DNA of 64,000 nucleotides, taken from positions 1 through 64,000 of the forward strand of contig DATGLE010000168.1 in NCBI GenBank assembly GCA_035294325.1, in the 5' to 3' direction. Source of the stretch: DATGLE01 sp035294325 (GTDB lineage: Bacteria; Chloroflexota; Ktedonobacteria; Ktedonobacterales; Ktedonobacteraceae). The notes under the pieces are model-generated. The model did no database searches, was not told the origin of the DNA, and was given only the letters and a program-made list of their open reading frames with translations. The number at the start of each line of letters is the position of its first letter. Position 1 is the first letter of the stretch. Shown here piece after piece: positions 25,638-32,988 of this stretch. The translations under genes were made by a program, and so were the position numbers.

Positions 25638-28403
25638 ATGGGTAGCAATCAGTGTAGTTCTATGTCAGGTCAGAAGAGCGGCGCACTCGCCATGTACGTC
25701 GAGCGAGCGCGCAAAGTACTACAACACGAGCAGCGTACCAACCACCAGGACCGGGCCATCAAGCCGGGCGGGCTGGAAGTGTTCGCGGCACGCTGGGCCA
25801 GCGAGACCGGCGCGGCCTGCAAAGAAGCCGGACTGGATCCCGGCCCCGTGCGGCGCTTCATGGAGCATATCGAGGGATATCACCAACAGGACCCGATGCA
25901 GCGGGCGGCCAGCCTGCGCGCGGCCCTCGCCATCCTCAACGAACTTGATGGGCGTGAGCCAGAGCGTCCCACGCCTGTTGATGCTCCCTCTACACCCGCA
26001 CGAGCAGAGGTGCCCGGCAACTCCGTGCGCACTGGATCAGCAGCGAATAAAGCGGCGTCCCCGGCCTCCGCAGCTCAGGCCAGGCCGGTCAGCGCACCTC
26101 CACAGGCAGCGCAGCCGCGCAAGAACACATCCAGCGATGGCGCAGCGGCGGCGAGCCAGCGCACGCGCAGCGCGCCGGGCCGCGTACAGCCAGAGGAGAA
26201 TCCTGTTCCCCTGGAAGCAGGCATGTCACAGGGGCATACAGCCCTGACGCTCTTGAGCGCCAGCGTCACGGCGGTCCCGGGGGTTGGCCCCACTGTCGCG
26301 ACGCGCCTGCGTCACCTGGGCATCCGAACGATACGCGACCTGCTTTTCTATTTCCCACGCGAGCACCGCGATTACAGCAAGCTGGAAAAGATCGCGCAGG
26401 TTCCCTTCAATGAACTGACGACTACGATGGGCCTGATCTGGGAAGTGACCACCACGCGCACCAGCGGCGGGCGCACACGCACCATCGCGACCATCTCGGA
26501 TGAAACGGGCAAACTGCATGTCTCCTGGTTCAACCAGCCATATTTGCAAAAGCAATTGCAGGCCGCTAAAGGCTCCTATCTCGTCGTGACAGGGACCAAG
26601 CTGCGCTTCGGCAACAGGGTCGAATTTTCCGTGCGCAGCCACGAACTGCCGGAGATGGGCGACATGTTGAACACGGGGCGGCTCGTCCCGATCTACTCGC
26701 TCACCGAGGGTCTGTCCGCCAAAACGCTGCGCCGCTTCACCAAATGGGTTGTTGATCGCTACGCGATGATGGTGCCCGAATATCTGCCCACCTCAATACG
26801 TTCAGCGGGCCATCTCCTGCCTTTGCCCGAGGCTATTTCGCAGATCCACTATCCCGAAAGCGAGGAGATGCGCGTCAATGCTCGCCGCCGCCTGGCTTTC
26901 GACGAGCTGTTCTTGATCCAGCTTGGCATGCAGGAGCGCCGCAGCCGCTGGCAATACGAGTCGCCACAGGGACACGCCTTCAGTATCGATCTCGCGCGTA
27001 TCTTCATCGATCCTCCAGCCGCGCAGGCGTCTGAGCAGGGGCAGAGCCAGGCGCCGGCCATGACCTCCGGGGCCACGCTCTGGTCGGAGATTGCCACCGA
27101 TAAGCCGTTTGAGGCCACACTGCCGTTCCGGTTTACAGAGGCGCAGCGCCGCGTTATCGGCGAGATCTGCGCGGACCTGGCAAAGAGCAAGCCTATGTGC
27201 AGGCTGCTGCAAGGCGATGTCGGCGCGGGCAAGACGGCAGTTGCAGCGGCTGCCCTGCTGATGACCGCACTCAACGGCTACCAGGGTGCGATCATGGCGC
27301 CGACGGAACTGCTGGCCGAACAGCATGCACGCAGCATCGGCGCCATGCTGGAGCCATTCGGCATTCGCACTGTTCTTCTCACCGGGAGCCTGCGCCAGCG
27401 CGAACGCGCGGCAGGCTACGCCGCGATCGAGAGCGGAGAGGCCGCCGTGGCTATCGGCACGCATGCGCTGATCCAGGAAGATGTGAACTTTCGCCGGCTG
27501 GGGCTGGTCATCATCGATGAGCAGCATCGCTTCGGCGTCGAGCAGCGCGACACGCTGCGCCAAAAAGGGCATCACCCGCATATGCTCGTCATGACGGCCA
27601 CACCAATTCCCAGGACGCTGGCCCTGACGCTCTATGGAGACCTGGACGTATCGGTAATCGATCAACTGCCACCCGGCCGCCAGAGGATCATCACGCGCTG
27701 GCGCACGGGAGCGCGGCGCAACGAAGCCAACGCGACCATCGTCCACGAAGTGGCGGCGGGGCGCCAGGCATTTATTATCTGCCCGCTGATCGAGGAATCC
27801 GAATCGCTGGCGGTCAAGGCTGCGACAACCGAGTACGAGCGCTTGCAACGCGAGGTCTTTCCAAATTTGCGCCTGGGCCTGCTGCATGGAGCCATGAAGG
27901 CGGCAGAGAAGGATCAGACCATGCGCCGTTTCCGTGACCACGAACTCGATATCCTGGTAGCAACCTCGGTAATCGAGGTTGGCATCGACGTACCGAACGC
28001 AACGGTGATGGTCATTGAAGATGCTGACCGCTTTGGCCTCTCGCAGTTACACCAGTTCCGGGGACGTGTCGGGCGCGGCACTCATCAATCATATTGCTAT
28101 GTGCTCAGCGCGGACGCCGGCATCCAGGCACAGGAACGGCTGGGCATATTCCAGGAGACCGACGATGGCTTTCGCCTTGCCGAAGAGGATCTGCGCCTGC
28201 GCGGCCCCGGCGACTTCATCGGCGTGCGCCAGAGCGGCATGCCAGAACTGCGTATTGCCGACCTGAGCGATTCGCCGCTGATCGAGTTGACGCGCACCCT
28301 GGCTGCCCGGCTCTGGCAGGAGGATCCCTATCTACGTAAGCCGGAGCATGCAGCGCTGCGCGAACGCATGCATCTCTTCTGGCAGAATTTTATGGCCCAC
28401 TGA
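25638..28403 (+). CDS. recG: ATP-dependent DNA helicase RecG
   Basis: A 921-residue replication-fork-remodelling helicase. An extra N-terminal region of about 200 residues combines a helical part and a Pro/Ala-rich linker. The wedge/OB domain follows (VPGVGPTVATRLRHLGIRTI, then GLIWEVTTTRTSGGRTRTIA). The SF2 motor has Walker A GDVGAGKTAVA near 525, IIDEQHRFGVEQRD near 625, TATPIPRTLALTL, and C-terminal QFRGRVGRG and GPGDFIGVRQSGMPE, the latter being RecG-specific. It is longer than the usual ~690-780 residues because of the N-terminal extension. The ribosome site for the ATG at 25638 is weak; 25662 is an alternative. Confidence 0.95.
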   Translation: MGSNQCSSMSGQKSGALAMYVERARKVLQHEQRTNHQDRAIKPGGLEVFAARWASETGAACKEAGLDPGPVRRFMEHIEGYHQQDPMQRAASLRAALAILNELDGREPERPTPVDAPSTPARAEVPGNSVRTGSAANKAASPASAAQARPVSAPPQAAQPRKNTSSDGAAAASQRTRSAPGRVQPEENPVPLEAGMSQGHTALTLLSASVTAVPGVGPTVATRLRHLGIRTIRDLLFYFPREHRDYSKLEKIAQVPFNELTTTMGLIWEVTTTRTSGGRTRTIATISDETGKLHVSWFNQPYLQKQLQAAKGSYLVVTGTKLRFGNRVEFSVRSHELPEMGDMLNTGRLVPIYSLTEGLSAKTLRRFTKWVVDRYAMMVPEYLPTSIRSAGHLLPLPEAISQIHYPESEEMRVNARRRLAFDELFLIQLGMQERRSRWQYESPQGHAFSIDLARIFIDPPAAQASEQGQSQAPAMTSGATLWSEIATDKPFEATLPFRFTEAQRRVIGEICADLAKSKPMCRLLQGDVGAGKTAVAAAALLMTALNGYQGAIMAPTELLAEQHARSIGAMLEPFGIRTVLLTGSLRQRERAAGYAAIESGEAAVAIGTHALIQEDVNFRRLGLVIIDEQHRFGVEQRDTLRQKGHHPHMLVMTATPIPRTLALTLYGDLDVSVIDQLPPGRQRIITRWRTGARRNEANATIVHEVAAGRQAFIICPLIEESESLAVKAATTEYERLQREVFPNLRLGLLHGAMKAAEKDQTMRRFRDHELDILVATSVIEVGIDVPNATVMVIEDADRFGLSQLHQFRGRVGRGTHQSYCYVLSADAGIQAQERLGIFQETDDGFRLAEEDLRLRGPGDFIGVRQSGMPELRIADLSDSPLIELTRTLAARLWQEDPYLRKPEHAALRERMHLFWQNFMAH

Positions 28404-28435
28404 TACCAGTGGGCCGTTTTATTAACGCTCATTGC

Positions 28436-28687
28436 TTATTTTCCCGCGCCGTTCCCTCCCTTAGTAACGGTATTCATATAAATCTCACACGCAAGCTGCG
28501 TCGCATTGGCGCTCCCGATATGCTGCGCCAGCTCATCCACACAATTTCCCACCTGCTCCATACGCGCCCGAATGAAATCGTGGCGTGCCGAACCAGCAGC
28601 CAGGCCACTAAATCCCAACTGCATCGCCTCCAGCTCCTCCTCGATCTGCTGGCGAATACGCGCCACTTCGCTTCCATTCTTGTCCAT
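28436..28687 (-). CDS. small hypothetical helical protein
   Basis: An 83-residue protein that I do not recognise, convergent with recG. It is nearly all helix: VARIRQQIEEELEAMQLGF, ARHDFIRARMEQVGNCVDEL, ANATQLACEIYMNTV. It has no membrane segment or signal. AAGGGG sits about 7 bases before the ATG. The periodic Leu/Ile spacing suggests a helical bundle or dimer. Confidence 0.65.
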   Translation of the reverse strand: MDKNGSEVARIRQQIEEELEAMQLGFSGLAAGSARHDFIRARMEQVGNCVDELAQHIGSANATQLACEIYMNTVTKGGNGAGK

Positions 28688-28900
28688 ATCTTGCCCCTTT
28701 CATCAACACGTTCCACAGGATCAATAGTGTAGGATTCTTATACCAGTTTTTTATATATTTTTAAAGCCCCTTTTTATACAAAATTATCATCTTAATGAAT
28801 ATAAATTTCTCGTAATCGCCGTCTCCATTTACACAAGGTTCCCCAATATATATCGTTTTGTCATGTTTTCTCACTTTTCTGCCCGCCCACTGCCTGGATA
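28688..28900. other. A+T-rich intergenic stretch
   Basis: Bases ~28735-28860 are much richer in A+T than the surroundings (TTTTTTATATATTTTTAAAG and similar). It probably holds the promoter of the small helical gene. No gene or clear hairpin is seen. Confidence 0.5.
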
Positions 28901-28940
28901 GTAAGGCAAAATTTGCCAGAAGCCGGGGCATTCTCTCTTG

Positions 28941-29050
28941 CGTGCTCGCGCCTGTGGCGCTCGCCAGATCTGCAATGCGGCCGCGCCGCGCAAGGAATAG
29001 AGAGCGAGCGCCACAGGCGCGAGCAGGGAAGGCTGCCGGGAATCAGTCAC
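28941..29050. repeat. variable-core hairpin repeat, core-less copy
   Basis: TGCTCGCGCCTGTGGCGCTCGC at about 28945-28966 is the reverse complement of GCGAGCGCCACAGGCGCGAGCA at about 29003-29024, with GCGGCCGCGCCGCGC between them. The right end carries GGAATCAGTCACATTCC, a diverged terminal repeat. The long central hairpin is absent. Confidence 0.7.
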
Positions 29051-29165
29051 ATTCCTGGTGGATGGTGTGGGGAAATGCGCTGCACGCATTTCCCCACACC
29101 ATCCACTAAATAAGGCGAGCGCCGCAGGCGCGAGCAAGCGAGGTAGCAGAAATCAGACACACTCT
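29051..29165. repeat. variable-core hairpin repeat, copy 6, ending on the argF stop
   Basis: The hairpin 29058-29106 (22-bp arms, loop CTGCA) is followed by GCGAGCGCCGCAGGCGCGAGC and a terminal repeat GAAATCAGACACACTCT at 29149-29165. Its last base is the first base of the argF stop codon on the minus strand. It may serve as the 3' end of the argF transcript. Confidence 0.85.
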
Positions 29166-30166
29166 CAGCCACCCAGGGTTGCTACCAGGATGGCCTTGAT
29201 GGTATGCAGGCGATTCTCGGCCTGATCGAAGACGATAGAGGCTTTCGACTCGAACACCTCATCGGTCACTTCCAGGCCATCGAGGCCATATGTCTCATAG
29301 AGTTCCCGGCCAAGCCTGGTCTCGGTATCGTGGAAAGAGGGCAGGCAGTGCATAAACTTCGTGTTGGGGTTCTGAGTCATCGCCATAACCTCTGCGTTCA
29401 CCTGATAGGGCTGCATCTGCTGAATGCGCTCGCGCCACAGATCAAGAGATTCCCCCATCGACACCCAGACATCGGTATAGAGGAAATCGCAGCCGCGCAC
29501 CGCCTTCTCCACATCCTCCGTCAGAGTGATAGCCGCTCCCGTCTCCCTGGCGATAGCAAGGGCCACGTCGACACGCTCCTGTGCGGGCCAGCAGGAGCGG
29601 GGGGCCGCCAGGCGCAGATCCATACCCATCTTCGCCGCCCCGATCATCAGCGAATCGCCCATATTGTAGCCGACATTGCCCAGGAAGCAGAACGAGATCG
29701 TGTCCAGCGAACGGCGCGTGTGCTCCTGCATGGTCAGAAAATCGGCCAGCACCTGAGTCGGGTGCGCCTCGTTGGTCATGCCGTTCCAGACGGGGACGCC
29801 GGCATAGCGCGCCAGTTCTTCCACAGTGGCCTGAGCGAAGCCGCGATACTCAATGCCATCGTACATGCGCCCGAGGACGCGCGCGGTATCTCTGATCGAT
29901 TCTTTCACCCCGATATGCGAGCCATTGGGGCCTATATAGGTCACATGCGCGCCCTGGTCGTAGGCGGCAACCTCGAAGGCGCAGCGTGTACGCGTCGAAT
30001 CCTTCTCAAAGATGAGCGCTATCTGTCTGCCTTTGAGGCGCTGCACCTCGGTTCCCGCGTATTTCGCCGCTTTTAAATCGGCGGAGAGTTGCAGGAGAAA
30101 ATCGATCTCCTGGGGAGTAAAATCTTCCAGCTTCAGGAAATGTCTGTTTTTCAGGTTGAAAGCCAT
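29165..30166 (-). CDS. argF: ornithine carbamoyltransferase
   Basis: A 333-residue cytoplasmic enzyme joining carbamoyl phosphate and ornithine to citrulline in arginine synthesis. The carbamoyl-phosphate loop STRTR is at 57-61, HPTQVLADF in the middle, the ornithine SMG motif (WVSMGES) near 233-236 and HCLP near 273-276. Length is typical. GAGGAG lies 7 bases before the ATG at 30166. No other arg genes are adjacent. The name argF versus arcB cannot be settled by sequence alone; an anabolic role is assumed. Confidence 0.95.
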   Translation of the reverse strand: MAFNLKNRHFLKLEDFTPQEIDFLLQLSADLKAAKYAGTEVQRLKGRQIALIFEKDSTRTRCAFEVAAYDQGAHVTYIGPNGSHIGVKESIRDTARVLGRMYDGIEYRGFAQATVEELARYAGVPVWNGMTNEAHPTQVLADFLTMQEHTRRSLDTISFCFLGNVGYNMGDSLMIGAAKMGMDLRLAAPRSCWPAQERVDVALAIARETGAAITLTEDVEKAVRGCDFLYTDVWVSMGESLDLWRERIQQMQPYQVNAEVMAMTQNPNTKFMHCLPSFHDTETRLGRELYETYGLDGLEVTDEVFESKASIVFDQAENRLHTIKAILVATLGG

Positions 30167-30435
30167 CGCTCTGCTCCTCATCGTTCATATCGTGCCGCGT
30201 CTTCCAGCCGTTAGAGGTGAGATAGGGCTGGAAATGGCGCACCGAACAGTACGCCCTCGACGAGCGCTACGCCGGACCATGCGACGATGAGCATGACAGG
30301 CGATGGCTACCGCTGCCACCGCGTTCCAGATACGTTGCCAGGAATGCGATTATTCCCTGCTTGCGTAGCCTGTTTTTGGGTATGTTCGCCATTTATCCAA
30401 CAGGCTATCACGCCAACCGGCTCAAATGCAAGTGG
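30167..30435. other. long argF leader region, nothing recognised
   Basis: About 270 bases upstream of argF contain short dyads but no ARG-box-like palindrome, T-box or supported ORF. Some of it may be untranslated leader. Confidence 0.4.
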
Positions 30436-30489
30436 GGACAGGATAGAGGGATGAGCTTGCGCATGCAAGCTCATCCCTCTATCCTGTCC
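30436..30489. terminator. perfect hairpin downstream of a zinc-ribbon gene
   Basis: Arms 30436-30460 and 30465-30489 are exact complements around GCAT. It begins 17 bases beyond the stop of the minus-strand zinc-ribbon gene. No T-run follows. Confidence 0.6.
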
Positions 30490-30506
30490 AGGTTGCTCTG
30501 GCAGAG

Positions 30507-31514
30507 TTAGCTCGTGACGGTAAACGTCACGATCTGGGCAAGTTGAGCATCCGAGCAATCCGATTGTGTACACCAGTACATTGCCGCCGCCCCGCTGCCC
30601 GCCTCGTTATACGCCAGCGAGAAGTAGCCATGATCGTTCGCCGCATGATGATGGAGAATAGGCGAATCTAAGAGCTGCCCATTTTCGTACCACTTGACCA
30701 GCACATAGCCATCCCGGCCCTTTGAATCGATCTCGAAGGTGAGATAGACCGTGTGGTTCGCCGTGAACGTGCTTGTCACCTGTGTCGGGAGGTAATCCTT
30801 ATCAATCGCGCTGGCAGTCTGTGGATGGAAGATGATCGCCGCCGCCGCCGGCACAATGGAAGAGGCCGCCGGGACGCCTCCCGTCGTCGTAGTCGTTGTT
30901 GAGCTGGTCGTGGTTGTCGCGGTAGAACTCGCTGGCTTGCTGGTCTGCGAAGAATTTTTACTGAGCGCCGCGAGCGCCGCGAACAGCCCTCCGCACACCA
31001 GCACCAGCGCGAGCACAGCAATACCGATAATCAGGCCGGTACGGTTACGTTTGGGCGCCGTACCGTAGGCGCCTGGCTGCACGCCCGGTACATAGCTGCC
31101 GGGAGCGGCAGGCGGGTTTCCATAGCCATAGGCCGGATAAGCGTTTGGCTGCGGAGGAGGCGCGGCATAAGGCGATGATGCAGCATTATACGGGTTATAT
31201 GGATCCTGCGCCGGCGGATTCTCGTAAGGGTTCGGGGGCGCGCCATACGACGTTGGCGGCTGCTGGCCGGGTTGACCATAAGGTGATGGAGCCGCAATCG
31301 TCGGATCGTAGGATGGCGAACCGGCCATAACTGTTGGATTGTAAGGCGATGGATTCGCCATGACCGTTGGATTATAGGGCGACGATGGGCCAGCCGCCGG
31401 ATCATAGGATGGCGGGGGGGGCTGCCCCGGCTCATTGTAGGGAGCCGGCGTCCCGCACGAAGTACAGAATGTTGCGCCGGGTGAGAGTGGCAGGCCGCAG
31501 GACTTACAATTCAT
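30507..31514 (-). CDS. zinc-ribbon, Pro/Tyr-rich, single-TM protein (paralogue A)
   Basis: A 335-residue protein. An N-terminal zinc ribbon (CKSCGLPLSPGATFCTSCG) is followed by ~130 residues of Pro/Tyr/Gly-rich repeats, including SPYNPTVMAN/SPYNPTVMAG. A TM helix (LIIGIAVLALVLVCGGLFAAL) and a Ser/Thr linker lead to an outer beta domain with a Cys pair (WCTQSDC). The ribbon faces the cytoplasm. It shares this order with the next gene. The C-terminal domain binds an unknown ligand or partner. I do not recognise a named family for the whole protein. Confidence 0.75.
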   Translation of the reverse strand: MNCKSCGLPLSPGATFCTSCGTPAPYNEPGQPPPPSYDPAAGPSSPYNPTVMANPSPYNPTVMAGSPSYDPTIAAPSPYGQPGQQPPTSYGAPPNPYENPPAQDPYNPYNAASSPYAAPPPQPNAYPAYGYGNPPAAPGSYVPGVQPGAYGTAPKRNRTGLIIGIAVLALVLVCGGLFAALAALSKNSSQTSKPASSTATTTTSSTTTTTTGGVPAASSIVPAAAAIIFHPQTASAIDKDYLPTQVTSTFTANHTVYLTFEIDSKGRDGYVLVKWYENGQLLDSPILHHHAANDHGYFSLAYNEAGSGAAAMYWCTQSDCSDAQLAQIVTFTVTS

Positions 31515-31665
31515 TCATAAACCTCCTGTGATAAGAACACGCATTGCTCATTTTTGTAATATTTCACTGCTACACTCGCTCTATACAGAGAACGAACAGG
31601 AGCGTCCTTTCTCTGGTATGAGATATCGCCCCTCATCTTATTGCTGAATGCACCATCACCGGTTA

Positions 31666-32679
31666 TCATTCTGTCACCATAAAATCAGCCTGCCGGGCCA
31701 GCAGTCTATCGATGCAGGCAACGGTGCTTGCCCAGTAGATCTGCACGTAGCCAGGACCAGGAACGCCCGCGAAGGTGTATGAATATGCGGGCTGTGTCAC
31801 AGCACCTACAGGAAACTCATAATGAGAATAGTACTGATTATTCAAGAACCAGCGTAGACATACTGCTCCTGCATGGCCTCCCGGGTGCACCATAAACGTC
31901 ACAAAGATTTGTTGCTTCACCTTGAAGGTCGTCGTCGGCGTCATCGGCAGAGCTGTTCTGGTATTCACCGCGCTTGCCAGTTGCACCGTATCAACGTACT
32001 GCTGGGCCGGATAAGTTGGCGTAGGAGAAAGAGCAGGCGTGGAGCTTGGCACCGGCGTCGGCACAAACGTAGAGGGGCGCTGCGTTACCACCGATTGCAC
32101 TGGCGTCGGGGATGGCGCCGTCAGGCCGGGCGCTATCATGGCAATCAGCAGTAACAGAACGCCCCCCACCCCTACCAGCACCCCGGCAAGCGTAAAGCCG
32201 AAGCGCGCGGACCTCCCGCCCGGTCTATGCGGCGGGTAGGCAAACGAGCCAGGAGCCGGCGCTACAGCGATTGTCGCGTCAGCCGATGGCTGACGCGGCC
32301 AGTCTTGCAGCGTGGCAACAGGAGGCCAGGATTGGTCCGCCTGCTCAGATCGCGGCCCCTCCTGTGACAACGATACCGCGCTACTGGCCCCCAGGAATAG
32401 CGCCTGGTCGGAAGCAGCGTTACTGGCCTGCTGATAAACAGGCGGCGCGAGAACATCCCCCTGCGCGTCCCAGGGCGCTGCATCCCAGCGCTGTGATAGT
32501 ACCTCTACATCCGACGCTCCCCCGGCAGCGTCGAATCCTCCCTGCTGCATAAATGCCTGCGGCTGCGAGACGCTGGCCGGGCCGGGAGGTCGTCCCTCAG
32601 ACTTGCCGGCGGCAGCCCCACAGCGCGGGCAATTTGTGCGTGTCGGGGAGAGCGGAAAACCGCAATTTGCACATCTCAT
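31666..32679 (-). CDS. zinc-ribbon, single-TM protein (paralogue B)
   Basis: A 337-residue protein with the same plan as paralogue A: zinc ribbon CANCGFPLSPTRTNCPRCG, a disordered cytoplasmic region of ~130 residues, a TM helix (FTLAGVLVGVGGVLLLLIAM), a Pro/Thr-rich stalk and an outer beta domain (KQQIFVTFMVHPGGHAGAVC, YVQIYWASTVACIDRLLA). Two outer Cys may form a disulfide. A 150-base gap separates it from paralogue A, so the pair may be an operon and looks like an old duplication. Function is unknown. Confidence 0.75.
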   Translation of the reverse strand: MRCANCGFPLSPTRTNCPRCGAAAGKSEGRPPGPASVSQPQAFMQQGGFDAAGGASDVEVLSQRWDAAPWDAQGDVLAPPVYQQASNAASDQALFLGASSAVSLSQEGPRSEQADQSWPPVATLQDWPRQPSADATIAVAPAPGSFAYPPHRPGGRSARFGFTLAGVLVGVGGVLLLLIAMIAPGLTAPSPTPVQSVVTQRPSTFVPTPVPSSTPALSPTPTYPAQQYVDTVQLASAVNTRTALPMTPTTTFKVKQQIFVTFMVHPGGHAGAVCLRWFLNNQYYSHYEFPVGAVTQPAYSYTFAGVPGPGYVQIYWASTVACIDRLLARQADFMVTE

Positions 32680-32796
32680 GAATCAGGAAAACCCCCTTGT
32701 CGAGCATCTACCCTTACCTGCTCAGGCATATATTTTATGACGAACCAGCGGCTATGCAGTAAAGGGGGCCGCGACTTATAGGACATTCGTCCATTC

Positions 32797-32900
32797 AGTG
32801 GACATCTGATTCTTGACGCAACCTCTGGCGCGCGCCTGCGGCTGCGCTGCGCGAATATTAAACGAGAATGGGTGAAGGTGCTGAGAATCGGACACCCTCT
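32797..32900. repeat. degenerate copy of the TIR element without central hairpin
   Basis: AGTGGACATCTGATTCTT (32797-32814) and GAGAATCGGACACCCTCT (32883-32900) are imperfect inverted ends matching the family termini. Between them is a GCGCGCCTGCGGCTGCGC remnant; the long hairpin is gone. The histidine kinase promoter starts 10 bases beyond its right end. Confidence 0.7.
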
Positions 32901-32909
32901 CAACGCCAC

Positions 32910-32938
32910 TTGACACTCTCAGATTGCCCACATACAAT
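32910..32938 (+). promoter_or_regulatory. promoter of the GAF histidine kinase
   Basis: A perfect TTGACA (32910-32915), 17-base spacer and TACAAT (32933-32938). The expected start near 32945 gives a leader of about 44 bases. Confidence 0.85.
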
Positions 32939-32988
32939 ACAGTACATGGATGAGTGGCAACGGATAGGCGGCAGGATAGGAACACAAG

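Noticed and set aside
26802..27941. 379-codon minus-strand frame
   Set aside because: Mirrors recG in an opposite frame and has no recognisable domain.
30300..30400. Possible T-box before argF (GGTGGCAGCGG on the minus strand)
   Set aside because: The sequence lacks the ACC core of the T-box, and no terminator with a U-run follows.
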